In this document: in pieces, positions 1 through 6,201 of the stretch | Position numbering within the stretch: the first letter of the stretch is position 1 | Layout: the number at the start of each line of letters is the position of its first letter | Notes under the pieces: generated by a model | Told to the model about the DNA's origin: nothing | What the model saw: only the letters and a program-made list of their open reading frames with translations | Database searches by the model: none | Position numbers and translations under genes: made by a program | Origin: Caldifarciminota bacterium | GTDB lineage: Bacteria > Hydrothermota > Hydrothermia > B15-G9 | Direction: 5' to 3' | NCBI GenBank assembly: GCA_027064565.1 | Contig: JAMOPK010000369.1 | Span: forward strand, 1 to 6,257 | DNA length: 6,257 nucleotides

Positions 1-1
1 T

Positions 2-202
2 CCCATGTTCGGACAGCCGGCAGGTGCCGTCATCCTCGGGGTCTTCGTGCCCACTTTTGTCCTGTGGGCGGTCGAAAAGGTGCTGGTGGGGTTGAAGATG
101 TCAAAAGACACCTGGACATTTGCCCTCGTGGTCGCTGTGCTGGCGGCAATTGCCTCCGAAATCGTGCTCAGAGTCTGCCTTAAACCATCCGAAATGCCAT
201 GA
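2..202 (+). CDS. C-terminal end of a membrane protein (partial), possibly FtsX-like
   Basis: The frame is open from the left edge to a TGA at 200-202, so this is most likely the 3' end of a longer gene, although an in-frame ATG lies at 5. The visible 65 or so residues contain two hydrophobic stretches suited to membrane helices: roughly residues 7-28 (AGAVILGVFVPTFVLWAVEK) and 38-58 (TFALVVAVLAAIASEIVLRV). A short hydrophilic loop separates them, and a short tail containing Arg and Lys follows. The stop overlaps the next gene's start as ATGA, so the two are probably translationally coupled. The neighbour is EnvC-like, and FtsX ends in two such helices and is commonly encoded just before an EnvC-type activator. 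On that context it may be the last two helices of FtsX. I see no diagnostic FtsX motif, so that identity is inference. A stand-alone small membrane protein starting at 5 is the alternative. Confidence 0.5.
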   Translation, partial: PMFGQPAGAVILGVFVPTFVLWAVEKVLVGLKMSKDTWTFALVVAVLAAIASEIVLRVCLKPSEMP

Positions 203-1311
203 AAAAGGCCATTCTGCTCACAATCGCACTTCTTATGTCGGTTCAGCTTCACTCCGAGACTTACAGACAAAAACTTGCGAGGCTCAAGCAGGAACTTCAG
301 AGGATCAGGAGCCGGATTTCGTCGCTCCAGAAGAAGGAGAAAAACCTGCGTGCCGAGATCGACGCCATCAACAAGGAAGAGGCCGCCCTTCAGGAACTCA
401 TTGACCTCTACAGGAGCAGGATGGAGGAGATCGACCTCGACATAGCCATTTACAACCGTAAAATTGCCATGCTTCAGGACAGCATCGACGCCTCACTTGA
501 GCGGATAGGCACGGGCCTCGATTTCCTTTATCGGCAGGGCGAACCTGATTTCTGGGAATTTTTCCTTGTGGGTGGCGAAACATCACATGGTCAGAAGGTC
601 GCCGAGCGGATCATCGAGCAGGAAAAGACGTTCTACGAGCACATCAAGGCGAAAAAGGACACCCTTGAGGCCATCAGAAGGAAACGAGAGAGCGATTTTC
701 AGGAACTCCAGAGACTCCAAAACGAGATAGAGCTTCGATATGTGGAACTCAGAGACCTGAAGGAACGCAAGAAGCAACTGCTTGCCCGCATGAAACGTGA
801 AGAGATCACCCGCAGGATCGAGCTGAGCAGGAAGGAGGAGGAGCGCCGCAAACTGGAACGGCTCATCGCCGACCTCACCAACCGCAACAAGAGGATTGTC
901 GTGAGTTCGGGGAGCAAGAAGCGGAAGCGGCCATCCGCTAAACTCTCACTGATCTGGCCTGTGAGAGGCGAGGTTGTCCAGAAGTTCGGCATCCTGCTCA
1001 ACCAGCAGTATGACACGAAAACGAAAAGCAATGGCATAGATATCCGCTCGAAACCATCCGCCCCGGTCAAAGCGGCTGCCGACGGCGAAGTCGTCTTTGC
1101 CGGCAAATTCCTGGGGTATGGCAGGATGGTCATCATCGACCACGGAAAATTTATGACGGTCTATGCGGGACTCGGACGGATAAACGTCAGGGTCGGGGAT
1201 GACGTCAAACAGGGCGACATCATCGGCAGACTCCCGACGGACAACCCGGTTCTGCATTTTGAGGTCAGGATTAACAGGAAGGCCGTCGATCCGCTTGCCT
1301 ACCTGAAGTGA
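199..1311 (+). CDS. EnvC-like murein hydrolase activator (coiled coil plus degenerate LytM/M23 domain)
   Basis: This 370-residue protein probably acts outside the inner membrane as a regulator of peptidoglycan amidases at the division site. Residues 1-19 form a signal peptide: MKK, a hydrophobic core, then a polar end near HSE. Residues of about 21-100 and 140-235 are highly charged heptad-like coiled coil. A basic linker (near GSKKRKRPS) leads to a C-terminal LytM/peptidase M23 domain from about residue 250 to 370. That fold is clear from NGIDIRS, PVKAAADGEVVFAG, VRVGDDVKQGDIIG and LHFEVRINRKAVDPLAYL. Active M23 enzymes use HxGxD, a YAHL His and HLHFEV. Here the first His is Ser277, the YAHL His is Gly324 and the first His of HxH is Val351; only Asp281 and His353 remain. 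Catalysis is therefore unlikely, as in E. coli EnvC, which activates AmiA/AmiB. There is no clear Shine-Dalgarno site; the ATGA overlap with the preceding membrane gene suggests coupled translation. The role is inferred from architecture. Confidence 0.85.
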   Translation: MKKAILLTIALLMSVQLHSETYRQKLARLKQELQRIRSRISSLQKKEKNLRAEIDAINKEEAALQELIDLYRSRMEEIDLDIAIYNRKIAMLQDSIDASLERIGTGLDFLYRQGEPDFWEFFLVGGETSHGQKVAERIIEQEKTFYEHIKAKKDTLEAIRRKRESDFQELQRLQNEIELRYVELRDLKERKKQLLARMKREEITRRIELSRKEEERRKLERLIADLTNRNKRIVVSSGSKKRKRPSAKLSLIWPVRGEVVQKFGILLNQQYDTKTKSNGIDIRSKPSAPVKAAADGEVVFAGKFLGYGRMVIIDHGKFMTVYAGLGRINVRVGDDVKQGDIIGRLPTDNPVLHFEVRINRKAVDPLAYLK

Positions 1312-1341
1312 TGGGGGGCTGGCCATGCTCCGGGTGGATGT

Positions 1342-1478
1342 TGTCGGGCGAGACGCCCGACCCACAAGGACGCCCGACCCACCAGTCTTTGACTTTTGAC
1401 TTAATCCTTGATTGAACAGTCAAAAAATGAGAGGTGGGGAAGCAAAAACATCGGTGGGACGGCCATTCCCGGCCGTCA
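1342..1478. repeat. Structured palindromic repeat, copy A
   Basis: This is one of two diverged direct copies between the convergent genes. Three hairpins follow one another. The left one is a perfect 8-bp stem, GTCGGGCG (1343-1350) with CGCCCGAC (1354-1361). The central one is A/T-rich: TTTTGAC (1394-1400) pairs with GTCAAAA (1419-1425), with an inner stem TTAATC (1401-1406) on GATTGA (1410-1415). The right one pairs GACGGCC (1458-1464) with GGCCGTC (1471-1477) around a 6-base loop. A GGTGGG motif precedes the right hairpin on the plus strand and the left hairpin unit on the minus strand, so the two outer hairpins face outward. The layout resembles REP/BIME or small non-autonomous palindromic elements. 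No transposase is nearby, so mobility is inference. It lies just after the EnvC-like stop, but no U-tract follows any stem, so it is not a standard terminator. Confidence 0.7.
1352..1382. repeat. Tandem duplication of GACGCCCGACCCAC, 17-bp period
   Basis: GACGCCCGACCCAC occurs at 1352-1365 and again at 1369-1382, separated by AAG. The first unit supplies the 3' arm of copy A's left hairpin, so either unit could pair with the 5' arm at 1343-1350. Copy B has only one such unit, which accounts for part of the length difference between the copies. This looks like a local duplication within copy A or a deletion in copy B. Confidence 0.75.
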
Positions 1479-1630
1479 TGAAGACATCAAAGGAGACATA
1501 GACCTCAAGGATGCCATCACCTGCTGAGGGACTGGATGGGCATCTCCATCTTTCAACTTTGCATAAGTCCTTTGAGCTGTGGAGGTGGTTGGCTGAGGGA
1601 ATGCCTTAAATTCAAGCATTTGGGCTGAGA
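1479..1630. other. Spacer between the two repeat copies, no gene seen
   Basis: About 150 bases separate the two palindromic repeats. I see no ORF with a ribosome binding site and no strong hairpin. The only small imperfect inverted repeat is AATGCCTT (1601-1608) against AAGCATT (1615-1621). The stretch does not match either repeat copy by eye. Confidence 0.5.
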
Positions 1631-1741
1631 TGTCGGGCAGGTCGCCCGACTCACCAGTTTTTGACTCAATCCCCGATGGAGTAGCCAAAATGGAAGGTGG
1701 GAAGCCAGAACATCAGGTGGGATGGCCATTCCCGGCCGTCA
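1631..1741. repeat. Structured palindromic repeat, copy B
   Basis: This second, shorter copy lies in the same orientation as copy A. It keeps the same order: a left stem GTCGGGC (1632-1638) with GCCCGAC (1644-1650); CACCAG followed by TTTTGAC (1659-1665); an inner stem TCAATC (1666-1671) with GATGGA (1675-1680); GCCAAAA (1684-1690); the motif GAAGC preceded by GGTGG; and a right stem GATGGCC (1721-1727) with GGCCGTC (1734-1740). The right-hand 18 bases GGCCATTCCCGGCCGTCA (1724-1741) are identical to copy A. It lacks the tandem unit and one TTTTGAC-like repeat present in copy A. The right hairpin ends 17 bases past the nucleotidyltransferase stop codon (minus strand), where it could protect the mRNA 3' end, although no U-tract is present. 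Confidence 0.7.
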
Positions 1742-1757
1742 GATGGCGATGGAACAG

Positions 1758-2330
1758 CTAACCCTGCCCTGCAAGCCTCAGGAGCTTCTGGTAGTCCTCC
1801 CACGTGTCAACGTCCAGCCTGACGCCCGGATCATCGACCTCGACTTCCGTGATCTCTTTCCTTTTCAAAAACGCTTTCAGGGAGGAGGAATCGGGTTCGT
1901 CCATCAGTTCCGGGATGAGCGATGAATCCATCAGCACAGGATGCCCTCGTCTGCCGCCGAACACGGGCACCACAACCTCGCCGCTGCTGCGGAGCAGCTT
2001 CCTTAACGTTTCGACTTTCACAAGTGGATAATCGCCAGGGGTGAAGAAGAATCGCCTGGCTTTCACACGGGAAACGCCTATCTTGACCGATAGGAACATC
2101 TCGCCGGTGTAATCCGGATTGAAAACGGTCTCGATTTTCTCATAACCTCCGAGTATCCGCCTGAGTTCATCGAAATTGAAACCTCCCACGACGATAACCC
2201 TCTTGCAAACTTCGAGATAGGGCGCAACTGCGGCCTCTATCAGGGTTTTGTCGCCGAAAGGCAGCCCCGGCTTCCACCTGCCGACACGTCTGGAAAGGCC
2301 TGCTGCGGCGATGACGGCTTCGACTGTCAA
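1758..2330 (-). CDS. MobA/MocA-like nucleotidyltransferase (NTP transferase fold)
   Basis: This 190-residue protein has the single-domain size and motif order of the MobA-like NTP transferase family, which includes molybdenum cofactor guanylyl- and cytidylyltransferases and related sugar-nucleotide enzymes. The nucleotide-binding signature is at residues 7-20, IAAAGLSRRVGRWK, matching the family's AAGxSxRxGxxK, followed by LPFGDKTLIE. FNPDYTGEMFLSVKIG (70-85) matches the MocA-type segment. GDYP (99-102) supplies the metal-binding Asp100. RRGHP (127-131) is the usual substrate-side motif, and DVDTWEDY (173-180) corresponds to the common DIDTPED ending. Translation starts at TTG (2330-2328), overlapping the threonine synthase stop as TTGA. 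GAGGAG (2339-2344) lies 8 bases upstream as RBS. The substrate cannot be decided: no molybdenum cofactor, molybdoenzyme or cell-wall sugar gene is visible, so I give no symbol. It is the last gene of the minus-strand trio. Confidence 0.8.
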   Translation of the reverse strand: MTVEAVIAAAGLSRRVGRWKPGLPFGDKTLIEAAVAPYLEVCKRVIVVGGFNFDELRRILGGYEKIETVFNPDYTGEMFLSVKIGVSRVKARRFFFTPGDYPLVKVETLRKLLRSSGEVVVPVFGGRRGHPVLMDSSLIPELMDEPDSSSLKAFLKRKEITEVEVDDPGVRLDVDTWEDYQKLLRLAGQG

Positions 2331-3514
2331 TGTTCCAGCTCCTCGATTGAGGTTATAGTCCTTTCGGGCAGGGAGATGAGCCTGCTTGCGGCATGGACGT
2401 CTTTGAGTCCGTTTCCGGTGATCAGCAGCACGACCACCGCATCCCGGTCAATCTCATCTCTGACCTTCAGGAGGCCTGCCAGTGAGGCGGAAGCAGCCGG
2501 CTCGGCAAAAAGCCCGGTGCTGGACGAGAGCAGTTTCTGCGCCTCAAGGATTTCCTCGTCTGAGACCTCGACACATTTGCCGTTGTGCCGCTTAAGGTTC
2601 TGCACGGCGTGGTAACCGTTACGGGGCACATCGACCGAGATGGAATCCGCCACTGTCGAGGCCGAAACCGGCTGGAAATCGCCTTTCCTCAACGCCTTGC
2701 ACACAGCGTTGCTTCCGGATGCCTGAACCGCATAGACCATCGGCACACGATCGAGCAGCCCGATCCTCACGAGGTCACGGAACCCCTTGTAAACGCCTGA
2801 AAGTATCACCCCGTCGCCCACCGGCACAAAAACGACATCAGGCATTTTTGGCCTGAGCTGGAGGTAGGTTTCGATGGCTACCGTCTTTTTCCCCTCGATG
2901 GTCATCGGATTGTAGGCCGTGTTTCGGCTCATCCCGCCAGATCGTCTTGAGTATTCCAGAGACAGGTCATAGGCGAGGTCATAGTTGCCGTTGACCCTGA
3001 TGACACGTGCGCCGTATTGGAGCGCCTGAACCAGTTTGGCGATAGGAGCGGATGCCGGGATGAAAAGGGTGATGTTCTGACCGGCCGCCGCACCGACTCC
3101 GGCCATCGACGAGCCGGCGTTGCCCGTTGATGCAACCACGATGTCGTTGATTCCGTGTGCTCTGGCAAAAGCCGACACCAGATAAGACGCCCTATCCTTC
3201 AGGGAACCCGTCGGGTTGGCGGTGTCGTCCTTGAGGAAAAGGTTGGGCATGTTCAACCGGCGGCGGAGATTCACGGGTTCCCACATCGGCGTATTGCCGA
3301 CCGGGATCGGCGGGAAAAACCGTCTGTCCACAGGCAGAATGTCGAAGATGTCCAGCGATTTTTTGAACTTCTCGGCCACCTCATCGTCAAATTCAACTTC
3401 CAGCACGCCCCTCAACGGGCGATCCTTTTCCTGATGGTGGTGGGGACACAGCATCAGGTTGGGTGTTATCTCGAACCTGCGTCCGCACTCCGAGCAGACA
3501 TACCAGAACTTCAT
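2327..3514 (-). CDS. thrC: Threonine synthase (PLP-dependent)
   Basis: This 395-residue fold-type II PLP enzyme is predicted to convert O-phosphohomoserine to L-threonine in the cytoplasm, the final step of threonine biosynthesis. An N-terminal zinc-ribbon-like segment has Cys7, Cys10, Cys23 and a His run at 25-27. LKDDTANPTGSLKDRAS (94-110) holds the PLP Schiff-base Lys106, where GSLKDR replaces the more usual GSFKDR. STGNAGSS (129-136) is the substrate-loop motif. PVGDG (231-235) is a probable phosphate-binding loop. TGNGLKD (366-372) closely matches the TGxGLKD end typical of threonine synthases and helps separate it from threonine dehydratase or cysteine synthase. The ATG start (3514-3512) overlaps the channel gene's stop as ATGA, with AGGAGG at 3519-3524 as RBS. 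No homoserine kinase or dehydrogenase lies nearby. A related beta-replacing enzyme remains possible but less likely. Confidence 0.87.
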   Translation of the reverse strand: MKFWYVCSECGRRFEITPNLMLCPHHHQEKDRPLRGVLEVEFDDEVAEKFKKSLDIFDILPVDRRFFPPIPVGNTPMWEPVNLRRRLNMPNLFLKDDTANPTGSLKDRASYLVSAFARAHGINDIVVASTGNAGSSMAGVGAAAGQNITLFIPASAPIAKLVQALQYGARVIRVNGNYDLAYDLSLEYSRRSGGMSRNTAYNPMTIEGKKTVAIETYLQLRPKMPDVVFVPVGDGVILSGVYKGFRDLVRIGLLDRVPMVYAVQASGSNAVCKALRKGDFQPVSASTVADSISVDVPRNGYHAVQNLKRHNGKCVEVSDEEILEAQKLLSSSTGLFAEPAASASLAGLLKVRDEIDRDAVVVLLITGNGLKDVHAASRLISLPERTITSIEELEH

Positions 3515-4353
3515 GCCCCCTCCTTTGCCATGTGAACCACAAGCTGTGGAAACGGGATCTCGATGCCTTCTTTGTCGAAGGCCTCCTTGATGGCCTGTGC
3601 GGCGATGTCCTGAGCCGTGAACAAGTCTTCACGCTTCGCCCACGCCCTTACAAGCAGGTTGATCGAGGAGTCCGAAAATTCGTTCACCCGGACGGAGGGA
3701 GCCGGATCGTCCAGCACAAGCTCGATGTTTTCAAGCGTCCTCAAAATCACTTCTCTCGCCTTCTGGATGTCGGTGCTGTAGGAGATTCCGACCAGTATCT
3801 CGAACCGCCTGACGTCGAAAAACGTGTAGTTTTTCACAGCGCTATCCAGCATCTCACGGTTGGGAACCCGGATCAGGATGTTGTCGAAGGTCTGTAGCCT
3901 TGTTGACAGGATGCCGATGCTGTGAATAGTTCCGAGATTGCCGTTGATTTCTATCACGTCACCGATCCTGATGGAACGGTCAAACATGATCATAACTCCG
4001 GAGATGAAATTGGATATTGTGGCCTGTGCAGCAAAACCTATGGCGACGCTCATGAGTCCGAGGCTCGTTATCAGGCTCTCGATACGTACCCCAAGAATGT
4101 TCAAACTGATGATTATGACTATCCCCCAGATCGTGTAGGTTATGAGCGAGCGAAGTATCGCCTCGCTGTTTTCGTCCATGTCCTTTACGAGTTTTTTGAT
4201 GCGTTTGAACCCCAGGTGCTTTTTGATGAACCTCGCTACATAGATCAAGATGGCTATGCCTATAAGCCTGATCCCCAATTTCATTCCTAAACTGAGGCCC
4301 TTCTCCAGATTGAGTTTTATAGTTTCCCAGAGGGACATAAGCACATGTTCCAT
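3511..4353 (-). CDS. MscS-family small-conductance mechanosensitive channel
   Basis: This inner-membrane channel opens under membrane tension to release solutes during hypo-osmotic shock. With the ATG start at 4353 it has 280 residues, about the size of E. coli MscS (286). Likely helices are TM1 at about 25-43, TM2 at 68-88 and the pore helix TM3 at 91-124. TM3 carries the family hallmark, with GFAAQATISNFISGV at 106-120. A beta domain follows (IRIGDVIEINGNLGTIHSIG), then PNREMLDSAVKNYT (164-177) and a C-terminal alpha/beta domain. The ATG at 4353 is preferred because CGGAGG (4363-4368) sits 9 bases upstream. The longer reading from a TTG at 4410 adds 19 residues, has no RBS and overlaps a good promoter. 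It is the first gene of the trio, with its stop overlapping the next start as ATGA. Confidence 0.9.
   Translation of the reverse strand: MEHVLMSLWETIKLNLEKGLSLGMKLGIRLIGIAILIYVARFIKKHLGFKRIKKLVKDMDENSEAILRSLITYTIWGIVIIISLNILGVRIESLITSLGLMSVAIGFAAQATISNFISGVMIMFDRSIRIGDVIEINGNLGTIHSIGILSTRLQTFDNILIRVPNREMLDSAVKNYTFFDVRRFEILVGISYSTDIQKAREVILRTLENIELVLDDPAPSVRVNEFSDSSINLLVRAWAKREDLFTAQDIAAQAIKEAFDKEGIEIPFPQLVVHMAKEGA
3519..3524 (-). promoter_or_regulatory. Ribosome binding site of the threonine synthase gene
   Basis: AGGAGG followed by GGGC lies 4 bases before the ATG at 3514. It sits inside the last codons of the upstream channel gene, so the overlapping genes still have independent ribosome access and can be translated together. 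Confidence 0.7.
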
Positions 4354-4362
4354 CGTCCCCAA

Positions 4363-4368
4363 CCTCCG
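4363..4368 (-). promoter_or_regulatory. Ribosome binding site deciding the MscS start
   Basis: CGGAGG on the minus strand is separated by 9 bases from the ATG at 4353-4351. No comparable purine run precedes the TTG at 4410, so this site fixes the shorter 280-residue reading. Confidence 0.7.
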
Positions 4369-4381
4369 TTTTAGCTGCATC

Positions 4382-4410
4382 ATTATGCTGGCAATATTGT
4401 GGGCATTCAA
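4382..4410 (-). promoter_or_regulatory. Predicted sigma-70-type promoter for the mscS-thrC-nucleotidyltransferase operon
   Basis: On the minus strand TTGAAT (4410-4405) is followed after exactly 17 bases by CATAAT (4387-4382). The -35 matches TTGACA at 4 of 6 positions and the -10 matches TATAAT at 5 of 6. Transcription would begin near 4375, giving a leader of about 20 bases that contains the CGGAGG site ahead of the ATG at 4353. The agreement of spacing, RBS and start is the main support. No operator is evident. Confidence 0.5.
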
Positions 4411-4830
4411 TTGAACTATGCATAGCGAAAATGCTCTTGGGAGACCCTCGGCGGTTCAAGTTCCGTCTCCATCGGGCCAGTGGATAAACATTCACCTTGA
4501 TAGCCGGAAGTGCTTTTTGTCTTGCAGGAGGATGTCCCTTTTTCACTGGTTTTGGGTCCAAAAGAGAATTTAGAATGTTTTTCAATGGACGGCATGAGGG
4601 GCCTTGAGGAGTTGGAAAAGTGCATAGTAAGCGCATGGGAAAGCATAAGTTACACAGGGGAGTAAGGTAGAGATTTCTGAACGGGAGAGGATAATAGGCA
4701 GAGTTGTGCAGATTATTTTCAGACCGAGTTCCATGAATCAAAATGACTGATGTAATTGACCTCCTATCTCGCACACAGAGAAACTCATAAGCAGAAGAGT
4801 ATTCCCCTCTTGGTTCTGTCACCTCTCGGT
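4411..4830. other. 420-bp intergenic stretch with no recognisable gene
   Basis: This lies between the TldE-like stop and the channel operon promoter, all transcribed leftward. The only notable open frame is a 76-codon one on the minus strand (4416-4646), rich in Ser, Thr, Lys and Pro, without a family motif or convincing RBS. A weak hairpin, AAGAG with CTCTT, lies about 20-40 bases past the TldE-like stop but has no U-tract. The GGTGGG hairpin repeat of 1312-1757 does not recur here. It may hold the 3' untranslated region of the upstream gene or decayed sequence. Confidence 0.5.
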
Positions 4831-6195
4831 TCAGAATCTGGTTTTGCCCGTGAATTTGAATTTCCTCAACTTCATGGCAGGCACAACCATTCCGCCAACA
4901 TAGCGCATGCCATACCATGAAACATCCGAAATGGTCTCGGCTTGGTTTCCAATAGCTTCGATCTCGGAGAGGGATTCGAGCATGGATTGTGTAAACCTCA
5001 GGTTTTTTAATCCCTTTGTAATTTTTCCATCTTCGATCAAGAATGTCCCACCCCGCGTCATTCCTGTAATGGTAAATGACATAGTGTCGACCACATTTAC
5101 ATAGTGCAACATCGTTACAAGCACACCACGCTCGGTGGACGCTATCATCTCGTCCAGGGAGACGTCACCTTCTTTGACTACCGTATTTAACGGCGCCGGC
5201 CACGACTCGAATGGATGGGCTGCATTACCGGTTGATGTTCTGTTTTCCTTCGCAGCGGTGCGGCGGTCGTATACGAAATTTTTAACAACGCCGTTTTCGA
5301 TCAGGATGAGTTCTTTACGTGGAACTCCCTCCATGTCAAATGGATATGGGAAACCACGGGGATCGGTGGGAGAGTCAAGAATTGTCAATTTTTCATCAAA
5401 CACTTGCTGGCCGAATTTATCTTTTAGGAAACTCCTTCCTTCCTGAACCATCTTTGCGGATAACCCCATGTGTCCAAGAAAACCGATAACATCAGATACC
5501 GCAAGGGGCTCCAAAATGACGGTATAATAACCAGGTTCAATCTCACCGGGATTTTCCGATAATTCAACTTTTCTGATAGCCTTCTCGGCAAGTTCTTCGG
5601 GATTGATGTTATCGACATCCATCGACGAGGCCTGTGCCCAGCCGGAACCTCCATTTTTCCCAAATGCCGTTATGGAAAAGTCAGCTTTCGTCGCAACATG
5701 ATACAGTTTTAGACCCCTACTGTTTGCGAGGACCATTTCCACATCGCCGGTGGCAAAAGCGCCATAGCCGTTAAATCCGAGTGGGCTGAGGGCGTTAAGC
5801 GCTTTTTTGATGGCCTCTGCGCGTGCAGGGGCTGTACAGCTGGCGGTATTTTCATAGTAGGTTACAACTGGTAATTCTGGGATATCTTCCGGTTCTTTTA
5901 GCTCAGGGAGTTCTGGGTCTTCTACCATCTGGCGAGCTATTTTCTCACTTTCCCTGACCACTTTTACAAGGCCTTCCCGATCGATGCGCGTGGTCTCAGC
6001 AACACCTGCCTTTTTGCCGAATCTTGATCTGACGCTAACTTTAATCCCTTCAATAGCAAGGCTCTGGTGAATCATGGAGTTAGCGTATCTCGTTAGATTG
6101 GAATTCTCAGCCTCTATTAAGATTTCTATTCCGTCAGATTCATAGGCCCTTATCAATTCATCCACAATTTCAAATAATTTCTCTTTCCCAATCAC
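4831..6195 (-). CDS. TldE/PmbA-like subunit of the TldD/TldE metalloprotease family
   Basis: This 454-residue protein is close to the size of E. coli PmbA/TldE (about 450). TldD and TldE form a heteromeric cytoplasmic protease that trims leader or unfolded peptides, known from microcin B17 maturation and CcdA degradation. The TldD subunit carries the HExxxH zinc site and TldE does not. No HExxxH is present here: the equivalent stretch reads DVIGFLGHMGLS (235-246). Family features include RSFLKDKFGQQV (254-265), LDSPTDPRGFPYPFDMEGVP (273-292), LIENGVVKNFVYDRRTAAKE (298-317), STGNA (321-325) and the ending VGGMVVPAMKLRKFKFTG (433-450). The start is GTG (6195-6193), with AGGAGG at 6202-6207 six bases upstream. 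No TldD partner is in the window. Codon third positions look more A/T-rich than in the genes to the left. Confidence 0.87.
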   Translation of the reverse strand: MIGKEKLFEIVDELIRAYESDGIEILIEAENSNLTRYANSMIHQSLAIEGIKVSVRSRFGKKAGVAETTRIDREGLVKVVRESEKIARQMVEDPELPELKEPEDIPELPVVTYYENTASCTAPARAEAIKKALNALSPLGFNGYGAFATGDVEMVLANSRGLKLYHVATKADFSITAFGKNGGSGWAQASSMDVDNINPEELAEKAIRKVELSENPGEIEPGYYTVILEPLAVSDVIGFLGHMGLSAKMVQEGRSFLKDKFGQQVFDEKLTILDSPTDPRGFPYPFDMEGVPRKELILIENGVVKNFVYDRRTAAKENRTSTGNAAHPFESWPAPLNTVVKEGDVSLDEMIASTERGVLVTMLHYVNVVDTMSFTITGMTRGGTFLIEDGKITKGLKNLRFTQSMLESLSEIEAIGNQAETISDVSWYGMRYVGGMVVPAMKLRKFKFTGKTRF

Positions 6196-6201
6196 TTTAA
6201 G

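Noticed and set aside
1343..1361. Rho-independent terminator after the EnvC-like gene
   Set aside because: The 8-bp GC stem is strong but is followed by CCACAAGG rather than a U-tract. The same holds for the right hairpins on either strand.
946..1365. 139-codon minus-strand frame across the EnvC-like gene's 3' end
   Set aside because: It is antisense to a well-supported LytM domain and shows no motif of its own.
1476..1688. 70-codon minus-strand frame across the repeat spacer
   Set aside because: It runs through repeat copy B and has no RBS or motif.
1342..1741. CRISPR-like repeat-spacer structure
   Set aside because: There are only two long, diverged copies, with internal palindromes and no short regular spacing.
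4416..4646. 76-codon minus-strand open frame in the gap before the channel operon
   Set aside because: It has no family motif, no convincing RBS and a Ser/Thr/Lys/Pro-rich composition, so it reads like chance open sequence.
3980..4918. 312-codon minus-strand frame spanning the gap and the channel gene
   Set aside because: It overlaps the MscS pore region in another frame and the TldE-like 3' end, and its translation has no recognisable domain.
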